DNA from: Dipteronia dyeriana
Taxonomy: Eukaryota; Streptophyta; Magnoliopsida; Sapindales; Sapindaceae
Reading direction: 5' to 3'
NCBI GenBank assembly: GCA_032871835.1
Contig: CM065300.1
Coordinates: forward strand, 107,877,088-107,941,087
DNA length: 64,000 bases
The position numbers and the translations under genes were made by a program. The notes beneath the pieces are model-generated. The model was not told the origin of the DNA and ran no database searches. It saw nothing but the letters and a program-made list of their open reading frames with translations. Positions 34,490 through 45,216 of the stretch are shown piece by piece (position 1 is the stretch's first letter; every line of letters begins with the position of its first letter).

Positions 34490-37112
34490 TGTTAGGTTTT
34501 AGATTGTGTTGGCATTAATTCCATATCAAAATGATGTTTACTTGTACAGATTTAGTTGTTTAGATTCATGATGATTCAAGAATCAAAGAAGAATGAACAA
34601 CAATTCAAAGCAAGTTCAAAGTCTTCATAGAGAAATGATGCAATATGGTTCTACAAAGGTATACTAAGACCTTATCTTTCTCTTACAAGGCTTAAGCACA
34701 CACACACAATTCATACATATATGTCTCTGCATCGTTGTGCACCATTATAGGCACACACATACAATTCATTCATATGTGTCCCTGTATCATTGTGCACCAT
34801 GTATAACACATTCACACACATGAAGATGAATGCTCATGCATTGGTATGCAAAATAACATGTTTTGGAAAATGCATGATTCGAGACTATCTCTATGTAGTT
34901 TGCATTCTAGTGTGAATTGTGTTTATATGTGTATATGTTTGTATAACATGGATATTGAACTTGAATTTAGTCTTAAATCATTCTTGATTGAGTTTCGGTC
35001 ATTTTGGTTACTCATACTATTGATTTTAAGTTCTAAGTCAAAAGAAACTGCACTTTCAAGTCATGTTGCATACATTGTCTTCGTCTTCTTATATCCAGTC
35101 GAATTATTTTTTTCTGAGTTGAGTATCTTATATGTCCATGTCCGAGAGAGAGTTATGGTTTTTATTCTGTAAATAGATTCAAATTTCGAGTTTGGAGGTC
35201 GGAGAACGGTGGAAGAACGCGAGAGGAGTGCAAGGGAGTTTCACCTTGGCCAAAGGCCATCATGATGTGCAAGCCCGAGATGGTGCGTGGCCATCTCAGC
35301 TGTAAATCCTTGCTGTCCTAAGATTCCCATGTGCCATCCCAGGGAAGCAATAACAAAGGAGGGCTTTTTGGTCTTTTTTCTTCATTATTTCCCTCTCCTT
35401 TATATTCCTCTTTCCTCTCACTTTTCATTCTAAAAAGAAATTTAAAACTTGAGTGCAAAACTTTTCTCTCTACATTTTCTCAACTTCCAAACACTATAAC
35501 TTCTTCATTTGAACTCCAATTCGAGTAATTGAAAGTTGAGAGTGTTTGTATAGTCATCCTCCATCTTTTCTCTCAAGGTTTAAGTGAGTTTTATTGCTGT
35601 TTTTGGAGTTTAAACTCATAAAAACGGGACTGCACCAAAATCAACTAAGGTATTGATTTTCTCTTAAAGTTTTCTTTTAAAAGTTGGCCAATTGTCTTGG
35701 GTTTTCTTCTTCAACATATATATGTTTCTTGTGATTGTTTTGATTTAAGTTTTGAACTCTTTTAAAGCTAGGTTGAGTTTCAATTGAAATCTTACATGTT
35801 GACTTAGGTTTTGATTTTGCCTATGTTTTCACATGTTTTGGATTATATTATGCTACCTTTGATTCTAGGACTATTTGAAGATCATTGATTGATTGATTTT
35901 GTGAAAAATAGTTCCTCACATGTATTAGGCTCTCTTTGGCCGATTTCTCATAATGATACATGTGCTTATGTTCTTTTGAGTTATTCATGTGTTTTTGTTG
36001 AATCTATGTATAGGAATATGCTCTAGAACTTTAGCTTTAATCTAAATGACTTTGTCATATGATTTTAGCATGTTTTTGGTTTATGAGATTTAAACTTGAT
36101 TATGTGTTAATTGAACATATCTTGTGATTCAGGTTTTAGATCTATGCATGTATCTAGGTTGTAATTAATGTTGAACATATCTTACATGATCTAGATGGAT
36201 TAAACATGCATGATTGACTAGACTACATTTGTTTTGTGCATTCATGCTTATGTATAGTATTTTCCATAGGATGTATTGATCATAACATTCTATGTTGCTT
36301 GCTTGTTTGCGTTATGCATTCATGATCACCTAGATGCCTTGTGAGAAGGAAGTCTTAACAATAGGTATGAGACCAATGTTGTTGAGCGAGAAAGTCTTGA
36401 CAAGAGGTGTGAGACCATGGATTATCAAGCAAGGAAGTCTTGACTAGAGTCGGGAGGACTCGAATAGTCGAGTAAGAAGTCTTTCCTAGGGTTATAAGGA
36501 TCAGGAAGGGTGAGCGAGTAAGTCTCGACTAGAGTCGGGAGGAATTGGATAGTTGAGCAAGAAGTCTTGCCTAGGTTCATGAGGATCCAGAAGGGTGAGC
36601 GAGGAAATCTTAACAAGAGGTGTGAGGCCTCGGATTGTTGAGCAAGAGGGCGACATCTTCATGAGTAGGATAGGAGGGTAGTTTCTAGGTGAAGGGGTCA
36701 CTTGAGAGATTGTACTTGTCTTATCTACTAGTGGATTTTGTTTATCGGTGGTTGCTAACCCGTGGATGTTTTCTCTTCAGAGGTTTACCAAGTTATATCT
36801 TGTATCAACTTTTCTCTATCCCTATCTCTCTTATATTCGTACTTGTTATTTGAATACTATTGATAGAACTCTTTATGTAAGTTGACTTCCTTTCTATGAT
36901 ATAGTTTGTGTATGTGTAACAATTACTTGTTTTTATCACACTTTACTTGTTTTATATATTGATTAAGTGTCTTTAATTGATATAGATATTGTGATACAAG
37001 CAATCTAGAGGGACAAACTTTTGTTTGTTTCTATGGGAGTCGAAAAAGGTGTCTAACTTATTCACCCCCCCTCTATGTTTGCCTTGAGCATATAACCGTG
37101 TTTGTATTTTCA
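34490..37112 (+). repeat. 5' LTR of B (copy 1)
   Basis: TGTTAGGTTTTAGATTGTG to TTTGTATTTTCA, 2623 bp. It contains CA microsatellites near 34690-34710, a degenerate repeat block at 36340-36650 (units of about 42 and 85 bp around AAGTCTTGACTAGAGTCGGG) and the hairpin at 36760-36795. Antisense Pro/Ser-rich ORFs in the repeat block are artefacts of the repeats. Confidence 0.9.
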
Positions 37113-37114
37113 AT

Positions 37115-37126
37115 TGGTATCAGAGC
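37115..37126 (+). other. Primer binding site of B (copy 1)
   Basis: TGGTATCAGAGC, the standard initiator-Met-tRNA complement, two bases after the LTR. Confidence 0.92.
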
Positions 37127-37195
37127 AGGACATTAGATTGTACTTAGTGAGAGTCCAGGTGATACATTCACGTTTTTTGTAAAGTTTTTGAAGTC

Positions 37196-38332
37196 ATGGG
37201 TTTACAAGATGATGTAATGGCGGAAGGAGCCTCAAATACTAGGCCAACATTACTTCGAGGCACTAACTATGGGTATTGGAAGTTGAGGATGAAAGCCTAC
37301 ACCTGCTCTATTGATGAAAGGGCTTGAATGGTAGTGGAAGCAAGTTATAGTCCTCCTACCAAGGTTCAAGAGGATGGAACCATGATACTCATGCCAATGA
37401 GTGAATGGACAAGGAAAGAGTTTGAGGTTGCTAAATGGCACCATCGTGCTATGAATGCCATCTTTGGAGGAGTTGATGGTCATCAATTCTCCTACATTAA
37501 AAATCTTGAATCCGTAAAGGAAGCTTGGGATACTCTCCAAGTTACTAATGAAGGAACCTTAGCGGTGAATAAATCGGGGCTTCAAATGTTGGCATCACAA
37601 TTTGAAGGTTTAAGTATGGGTGAAGAAGAAAAGTTTGAAGACTTCCAATTCCGGCTTCTTAACATTGCTAACCAATGTCAAGCACTTGGAGTACCTATCT
37701 CAAAAGAGCGTTGAAATTGGAAAATTCTTAGGTCACTTACTAAGAGATTCAAATCAAAGGTGACAGCTATTGAAGAAAGTAAGGATGTGGATAGTTTGAA
37801 CATTGATGAGTTGCTTGGGTCTCTCTGAACCTATGAGATGTGCTTGAAGCCAAAGATTAAGAGTAAGGGAATCGCTCTCAATGCTATAGAGGAGAGTGAT
37901 GATGAAAATGAAGAGATGGCTCTTTTGGTTAGAAGTTTAAGAAGTTTCTAAAGAAGAATGCCAACCCTAGAGGCAAGTCTTCTAAGGAAAAAGAAAGTTA
38001 AGAAAACATCATCTCCAAGGAATGAGAAGAATAGTCAAGCCATGAACAAGAAAGATGTTCAATGTTATAATTGTCATGGTTTTGGTCACTTTGCTAGTGA
38101 GTGCACCAAGAAGCCATCTAAGAAGGATAAGAAAGGCAAAGTGTTGGCGGCTACTTGGAGTGATGATAATTCTAGTGACAATGAGAGCTCTAGTAGTGAG
38201 TCTTCAAGTGATAAAGAGTTGGTGAGCAACTTTATGTTGATGGTACAATATCTTAGAACAAGAACTTTGATGCAAATCATCATGGAAGCTTTAGTTCTAT
38301 TCCTACTAATCTTGAGTTGTTGGACAAGATAG
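37196..38332 (+). pseudogene. gag: gag of element B (copy 1)
   Basis: Copia gag starting at ATG 37196 (MGLQDDVMAEGAS). It has a capsid region (GTNYGYWKLRMKAY, EGTLAVNKSGLQ, then FEGLSMGEEEKFEDFQFR), a basic linker, a CCHC knuckle CYNCHGFGHFASEC at 38063-38104 and a Ser/Asp/Glu-rich tail. Compared with copy 2 it has more damage. There is TGA at 37325-37327, TGA where copy 2 has TTA (37712-37714) and TGA where copy 2 has CGA (near 37827). It also has a one-base loss near 37933 and a ~31-bp loss near 38231. The capsid is therefore split into several pieces. Confidence 0.88.
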
Positions 38333-39150
38333 AAAAGCTTGAGGAAGCTAGAGATAATGCTCTAAGAGAGGTAGTTGAGAAGGATGATTTGATCAAGAAA
38401 TAACTAGATGAGTTTATGATTGTCACTCATAGACTTTTTGATGAGAAAGGTGATATTATGAAGAAGTTTATAGAACTTAAAAAGATAAACCTTGAGAAGG
38501 AAAATGTGATATCCTCTTTGAAGAAGAGAGAATAAGAATTAATAGAAAGTGTGTCTAGTGTTAGGAATCTTGTTAACTCTCATAGTGGTAAAGACGACTT
38601 GGTAGTTGAAGAGGAGATCTTGGAAGCACCGCTTCCTACTCACTTGGATGAAGTCGTGATTGATAAGAAACCACACAAGAAGAGAAGATCAAAAACAAAG
38701 AAGAAGTTGACGAACAAGGTATCTGATACCAAACTCCTATTGAAGATAGTTCAACTCCAACAGGGACAATCTCATCTTTTATTCCAATTTGCCATTATTG
38801 CAACACAATAGGTCACATTAAGCCTAGGTGTTATAAATATATAGAAAAATGCAAATTAGGGAACGAATCTAGAGATAAGGAGATTAGACTTCAACTTCAA
38901 CATGCAAAGGCTTTGAAAGTTGAAAAACATGATAATTTAGCTAAGCATGAAAAGAAGTTTTGGAGTAGAAAGAATACTAATCTTGTTCAACTTGACAAAG
39001 CTTGTGTAGAAAATGTTAAGGAAGAGTGTGTTAATGATATTCTTGTTAATCAAGTCATTGAATGACTTTACTCTAGATTTAACATTGTTGTCAAGGATGA
39101 TATTGGAAATGTTTGTGTAGGTACACCTAGGAACAAATGGTTCAAGGGTG
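38333..39150 (+). pseudogene. Gag tail, second zinc knuckle and truncated protease start of B
   Basis: Lys/Glu-rich coiled-coil-like text with stops, then a basic segment (38551-38780). After a frameshift comes a second knuckle CHYCNTIGHIKPRC at about 38793-38834. The frame then reaches a GTPRNKWF segment (near 39121-39145), which in Sirevirus-type elements sits just before the protease Asp-Ser-Gly. The catalytic part never appears, so the pol deletion starts here. Confidence 0.65.
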
Positions 39151-40848
39151 AGTGCTCTTATCACTAATATAAGAAGAACATGTGAGATAGCTTTGAGGAA
39201 ATACATCGATTGTGTTGAGAATTCTTGCTTGCTAGCTTTGAATGCTCCATGTATTGATATGAACTTGGTTATCTCACATCATGTTTGTTTTGATGGTCAA
39301 AATTTGTTGATTAACTTTAGAGAAGTTCTTTTGATATATGGGTTGATTAAGTTGAGATATTATGCTTTTTATACTCTTTTTGTGAAACATCGTCAACTTG
39401 GTGTCATGAGGACATTCAAGGCAAGAGTGCTTATAAAAAGGGTCGATGTATGATATTTGGTGAATATAATGTGCAAAAAGGTATCTCTATACTCTAATGC
39501 ACGTTCTCTTAGATATTCATCTTTTGACTCAATTTTTGATATACATCTCATTGCATGTCATATTAGAGAATTTTGTTTAGCATACATATGGTTCTCATTG
39601 ACATTTGCTATTTTAGGATCTAATAGTGATATTGTTCACATTGATCTTAACTTTGATGATTGATTATGTATAGTATATTGAGTGGCATCACTTTTGAAAA
39701 TATGAGCTTCATATTCTTTGAAAGCTACTCATTAGAGAAATAATGATCTTGAATAAGTCTCTACTGATTGCTCTTAGATCATGTGCTTATGAGCCATAAA
39801 ATCTTGGTTTTCTAAAATTGCACCTTGCTTCTCTTATATTTTTTGCTAGTAGGTTGAGTTTACTAATATGTAAACATTGGATACACCTTGAAGTTTTCGT
39901 GCTTAAGTACATTTAAAATGACCTATGGTTAGTATCCATTTTGCTTCGGCAAATACATAGAACTTAACGAGCACCTTCATGGAAAGGGCTACACACATTG
40001 GTTGTGAAAGCTACCCAATGTTGGAAAGAGCTACACCATTGTGATTAGTGAAAGCCTTCATGAAGTGAATTATGTTTATGTAAAAAAAATGGAAAAATCA
40101 AATAAGTGTTGAAATGAAATAAAAATAAATAAATTCTTTGATTCAAAGCCTAAAAAGAAAAGGAGGAAGGCTTAAAAAGGAGTATAGTTGTAAATCAAAT
40201 GAGCTCGGGTTGAAAAACAGAAATGGGATGACGAGCCACATGCACACACACTCATGTGTTGAAATCTATTCTCTTAAAAGCAAAAATCCCGGATGATAAT
40301 CGGTTTGACTTTTTATGGAAAAAGCTTAATATGAATAGTTGTTGGAAATTGTTTGCATGTTGATTATCAAACCACTTCTTGATATATATTTGAAGCATAT
40401 CTCTCTCACACACACTTTGTTTATGAGTATGATGATATTTTAGCAATTGTTGAAGAATTATAAGAGAACTTGAAAAATCTTTATGTATCTCTCTTAGCAT
40501 ATGAAGCTTATTTTGTTGATATTTCTTCAAATTGCTTGAATATGTGATTGTGTGAACATCTTTGAGAACTTTATGCTATCACTGATTTTAGTTCTAGCAT
40601 TTATCAAGAGGGCATTGTATGCTAGACATCGTTCTCTTTTATGATATGTTCACATGCTTCATTTTGTTACATGTTGGCATATTTTAACTTAATGATACTT
40701 GTAAGATATTACTCACTATCTTTGTCTTGCATGATGATTCATTCTTAAGTCATATTTCTTTGTTTTTATATATTTGTGACTAATATGCTTGTTTTGTCTT
40801 GCACTCAATTTTGTTGTATGTATATAGCATTTTATAACACAAGAACAA
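39151..40848 (+). other. Non-coding region of B upstream of env-like ORF
   Basis: No recognisable gene. Small frames at 39148-39663 have no domain I know. 39940-40560 is the block conserved with 18050-18640 of element C. It has local CACA/TGTG-type inverted words around 39985-40050. Confidence 0.6.
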
Positions 40849-41765
40849 ATGGGAAGAACTAAGATTACCGGAGGTGGAAATCAATTGAATCCGGTTGTGA
40901 AAGCCAAGTCTACCTCAAAAGGATCCAAAGCTTCAATATCAAAAGATTTAGGAATTTTTGGAACTAAGAAGATATTTCTAGAGAGAGCCATTGACTTAGG
41001 TAAGTGTAAAGATTCTTATATTCTTAAGGGCTTAAATGATAGAAATTGGGAATCTTGGGTGAACATGTTAGGAATAGTGAATGATACTCTTGTTAGAGAG
41101 TTTTATCTTGAATATGGAGAAAGTGCCACCTTATTGGATGCTTTGATAGAGATTAGGGGTGTTGTGTTTAGAGTTAACCCGAAAAACATTAACAAGTTTC
41201 TTGGGCTAGTGCATTTTTGCATCTATTCATTTGCACTAACATTATTGGATCTTCGAATTCAACTTAGTTGAATAAGGACAATATCAAAATAATGTATGCC
41301 TTGGTGACTAATCAACCTATAAATCTTGGGGATCATCTAATGTATTATATTGATAGTGCGAGTTTGTCTACTAGAGGTGATAAAAAGCTTGCATTACCGG
41401 GGTTTATAACTTCAATGTGTTTAGCTCGTTAGAGTAGAGAAGATGATGTGTTAGTTCAACCCTTGGAAAAGTATTGTGATAAACGTGTGTCATACATGTC
41501 ATATAAGAATAAGGGTAAGACTTGTGATACTTTTGAACTTTTTAGTAGTTCTCAAGTCGATAGTCACGTGATTAGCACAAATATTCTTCTAGATTGGGCT
41601 TTACTATTGATGAAGAAGGTTGATGAGCTTAGTGTTACAGTTGTTCAACAAGATGCTAGGATAAAAGAGTTGGAGGAGTGTATTGCTTCAAGTTCAAGAC
41701 CACCTCTCAAGCATTATGTTAGATCAACTACTCACACTACTTTCTTTGGTGGACCAAGTAGCTAG
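40849..41765 (+). pseudogene. Env-like / plant transposon protein-like ORF of B
   Basis: Reading frame of about 300 codons after the conserved non-coding block and before the PPT, the position of the env-like gene of Sireviruses. The start at 40849 (MGRTKITGGGNQLN) gives a basic N-terminus. The core includes LVREFYLEYGESATLLDAL and RVNPKNINKFLGL, which resemble the 'putative plant transposon protein' domain (PF20167 type). After a frameshift near 41230-41270 comes IKIMYALVTNQPINLGDH and LPGFITSMC. A TAG at 41430-41432 interrupts it, then the frame is open to 41765 with a short coiled coil (VTVVQQDARIKELEE). I see no clear signal peptide or transmembrane segment, so 'envelope' is positional only. 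Confidence 0.62.
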
Positions 41766-42232
41766 TATTTGAGTCTTGTGGTATATTTTTTCACTTTTGG
41801 CATCATTTCATGTCAAAAAGTGGGAGAAAGAGATGCTAGTTACTTAGTTTCTTTGTATGTTGTTTGTTTTGTGAACTTTTGAACTTTCAATGGCATGTAA
41901 TAATTAGTCTTGAGATTTGGTTAAGAATTCATGTATTTTGGTATGTATTGAGGGGGAGGTACATGTATTTGTATTTGTGGACTTAATTGTATATTCTTAT
42001 CCATATTATATGTTGACATTTGTTGTTGTTCTCTTGTATATGCATTGTGCTTTGAGATGATTTGTAGGTTGCTTCAAGAGAATATCAAGATGAAGTTCAA
42101 AAGTTGATGAAGATTAGTTATAGGAATCTTACTCATTGTAATGTGAGGGAGTGATTTTGTGACCTATCTTCATTTTTATATTTGTAGTAAATGTATAGGT
42201 GTTTTGACATGGAATTTGCCAAATGGGGAGAT
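41766..42232 (+). other. 3' tail and PPT of B
   Basis: Non-coding. G-rich tracts lie at about 41817-41826 and 41950-41959. AAATGGGGAGAT (42221-42232) abuts the LTR and is almost identical to the PPT of element A. Confidence 0.75.
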
Positions 42233-44822
42233 TGTTAGGTTTTAGATTGTGTTGGCATTAATTCCATATCAAAATGATGTTTACTTGTAATGATTTAGTT
42301 GTTTAGATTCATGATGATTCAAGCTTCAAAGAATGAACAACAAGTCAAAGCAAGTTCAAAATCTTCATACAGAAAGGATGCAATATGGTTCTACAAAAGT
42401 AAACTAAGACCTTATCTTTCTCTTACAAGGCTTAGGCACACACACACAATTCATATATATGTGTCCCTGTATCGTTGTTCACCATTATAGGCACACATAT
42501 ACAATTCATTCATATGTGTCCCTGCATCGTTGTGCACCATGTATAACACATTCACACACTTGAAGATGAATGCTCATGCATTGGTATGGAAATAACATAT
42601 TTTGGAAAATGCATGATTAGAGACTATCTCTATGTAGTTTGCATTCTAGTGTGAATTGTGTTTGTATGTTTATGTGGTTGTAAAACATGGATATTGAACT
42701 TGAATTTAGTCTTAAATCATTCTTGTTTGAGTTCCGGTTATTTCGGTTACTCATACTATTGATTTCAAGCTCTAAGTCAAAAGATACTACACTTTCAACT
42801 CATGTTGCATACATTATCCTTGCCTTCGTATATCGAGTTGAATTATTATTTTATGGGTTGAGTATCTTATATGTCCATGTCCGTGAGTGAGTTACAGTTT
42901 GTGATCCGCAAACAGATTCGAATTTCTAGTTCAGAAGCCTGAGAACGGTCGAATTCAGAGTTCGGAGTACAAGGGAGTTGCACCTTGGCCAAAGGCCGTC
43001 AAGAGGTGCAAGCCCGAGATGGTGCGTGGCCATCTCGGCTGCAACTCCTTGCTGCCTTGAGATGCCCATGTGCCATCTTGGGGAAGCAATAACAATGGAG
43101 GGCTTTTTGGTCTTTTTGATTCATTCTTTCCCTCTCCCTTATATTCCTCTTCCCTCTGAAATTTCATTCTAAAAAGAAATTTAAAACTAGAGTGCAGAAA
43201 TTTTGTTTCTACATTTTCTCACCTTCCAAACACCATAACTTCTCCATTTGAACTTCGATAAGAGTGATTCAAAGTTGAGAGTGTTTTACTATTCATCCTC
43301 CATCTTTTCTCTGAAGGTCTGAGTGAGTTTTATTGCTTTTTTTGGAGTCTAAACTCACTAAAACGGGACTGCACCAAAATCAAATAAGGTTTCTCTCAAA
43401 GTTTTCTTTTAAAACTCGGTCAATTGCCTTGGGTTTTCTTCTTCAACATATATATGTTTCTTGTGATTGTTTTGATTTAAGTTTTGAACTCTTTTAAAGC
43501 TAGGTTGAGTTTCAATTGAAATCTTTCATGTTGAGTTAGGTTTTGATTTTGCCTATGTTTTCACATGTTTGGGAGTGTATTGTGCTAGCTTTGATTCTAG
43601 GACTATTTGATGATCTTTGATTGATTGATTTTGTGAAAAATAGTTTCTCACATGTATTATGCTCTCTTTGGCCGATTTCTCACTATGATACATGTGCTTA
43701 TGTTCTTTTGAGTTATTCATGTGTTTTTGTTGAATCTATCTATAGAAATATGCTCTAGAACTTTAGCTTTAATCTAAATGACTTTGTCATATGATTTTAG
43801 CATGTTTTTGGTTTATGAGATTTAAACTTGATTATGTGTTAATTGAACATATCTTGTGATTCAGGTTTTAGATTTATGCATGTATCTAGGTTGTAATTAA
43901 TGTTGAACATATCTTACATGATCAAGATGGATTACACATGCATGATTGACTAGACTACATTTGTTTTGGGAATTCATGCTCATAACATTGTATTTTGCAT
44001 GCTTGTTTGCGTTTTGCATTCATGATCACCTAGATGCCTTATGAGAAGGAAGACTTGACAATAGGTGTGAGACCTATGTTGTTGAGCAAGAAAGTCTTGG
44101 CAAGAGGTGTGAGACCTTGGATTGTCAAGCAAGGAAGTCTTGACTAGAGTTGGGAGGACTCGGATAGTCGAGCAAGAAGTCTTGCCTAGGGTCATGAGGA
44201 TCCTGAAGGGTGAGCGAGGAAGTCTTAACTAGAGTCGAGAGGACTTGGATAGTTAAGCAAAAAGTCTTGCCTAGGGTCGTGAGGATCCGGAAGGGTGACC
44301 AAGGATGTCTTGACAAGAGGTGTGAGGCCTCGGATTGTTGAGCAAGAGGGCAACATCTTCATGAGTAGGATATGAGGGCAGTTTCTAGGTGAATGGGTCA
44401 CTTAAGAGATTGTAATTGTCTTATCTACTAGTGGATTTTGTTTGCCAGTGGTTGCTAACTCGTGGATGTTTCCTCTTTGGAGGTTTACCACGTTATATCT
44501 TGTCTCAACTTTTCTCTGTCCCTATCTCTCTTATATTTGTACTTGTTATTTGAATACTATGGATAGAACTCTTTATGTAAGTTGACTTCCTTTCTATGTT
44601 ATAGTTTGTGTATATATAACAATTACTTGTTTGTATCACACTTCACTTGTTTTATATATTGATTTAGTGTCTTTAATTGATATATATATATATATATATT
44701 GTGATACAAGCAATCTAGAGGGACAAACTTTTGTTTGTTTCTAAGGGAGTCAAAAAAAGTGTCTAACCTATTCATCCCCCCTCTAGGTTTGCCTTGAGCT
44801 TATAACCGTGTTTGTATTTTCA
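42233..44822 (+). repeat. 3' LTR of B (copy 1)
   Basis: 2590 bp, same ends as the 5' LTR. The hairpin is intact at 44461-44492 (CGTGG...CCTC tttg GAGG...CCACG). There is an AT run at 44682-44700. The repeat block at 44040-44340 differs in unit number from the 5' copy. Confidence 0.9.
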
Positions 44823-45216
44823 TGGGTGAAACACTTTTTACTTCAGCTTGGAGAACAGACCCCTTGTGATCAAGACGTTGACCAGCATGGAGGTCATAAC
44901 CTGTAGCCACCCACCAAGACATGAAGCTGCGAACCGGGCCTGGCCAGGTCATTACTTCTCTACCGCGATCGAGATTATTCTAGTTGATAACTAGGGCATT
45001 AATAGCAGCAAGGTCAAGACCTCTATCACCTCTGGTAGTTGGCACAGTTACCATGGTAGGAGGGGGAGTGGGGATTAGAGATGGTGGAGTAGTGGCAATA
45101 GTAGTAGCAAGAGCTTGACCCCTCACCCTGGCCAATCCGGCTGTAAATTCTACCATGTGGGATCAAGGAGCAGCAGGTGAGGGAAGAGGAGGTACACTAG
45201 TACCGCATGGGACTGA
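44823..45216 (-). pseudogene. Pseudogene P, part 2
   Basis: Reverse-strand, GC-richer reading frame with only two in-frame stops over about 130 codons. It has a Pro-rich stretch (SVPPLPSPAAP), an Ala/Thr-rich stretch and TWPGPVRSFMSWWVATGYDL near the low-coordinate end. It is bounded by element B on one side and a solo R LTR on the other. ACTGA at 45212-45216 is one half of the solo LTR target duplication. Function unknown. Confidence 0.55.

Larger units (their letters stand above)
34490..44822 (+). mobile_element. Element B: Sirevirus-like copia element with gag and env-like ORF, no pol
   Basis: 10.3 kb element with both LTRs (2623 and 2590 bp), PBS, gag, an env-like frame after a conserved non-coding block, and PPT. 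Reading stops at the very start of protease, and integrase, RT and RNase H are absent. It inserted in pseudogene P. The flanks read AGGGT (34485-34489) and TGGGT (44823-44827), a 4 of 5 match for a target duplication. LTR copies differ by scattered substitutions and small indels, so it is not young. Confidence 0.85.

Noticed and set aside
34846..35172. 107-codon hydrophobic ORF in LTR B, also at 60496-60819
   Set aside because: Lies in the LTR U3, frame changes between LTR copies (42687-42890 is shorter), and has no family resemblance. Hydrophobicity follows T-rich composition.
36340..36650. CRISPR-like spaced repeats
   Set aside because: Units are degenerate and both 'repeat' and 'spacer' recur; this is an LTR tandem repeat in a plant nuclear sequence with no cas genes.
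36425..36701. Reverse-strand Pro/Ser-rich ORFs in LTR B, also at 43980-44316 and 62071-62347
   Set aside because: They are generated by the 42/85-bp repeats of the LTR; openness follows from repeat composition, and they occur in every LTR copy.
37115..37126. Possible tRNA gene near the Met-tRNA-like words
   Set aside because: Only the 12-13 base primer complement is present, without a cloverleaf or A/B box.
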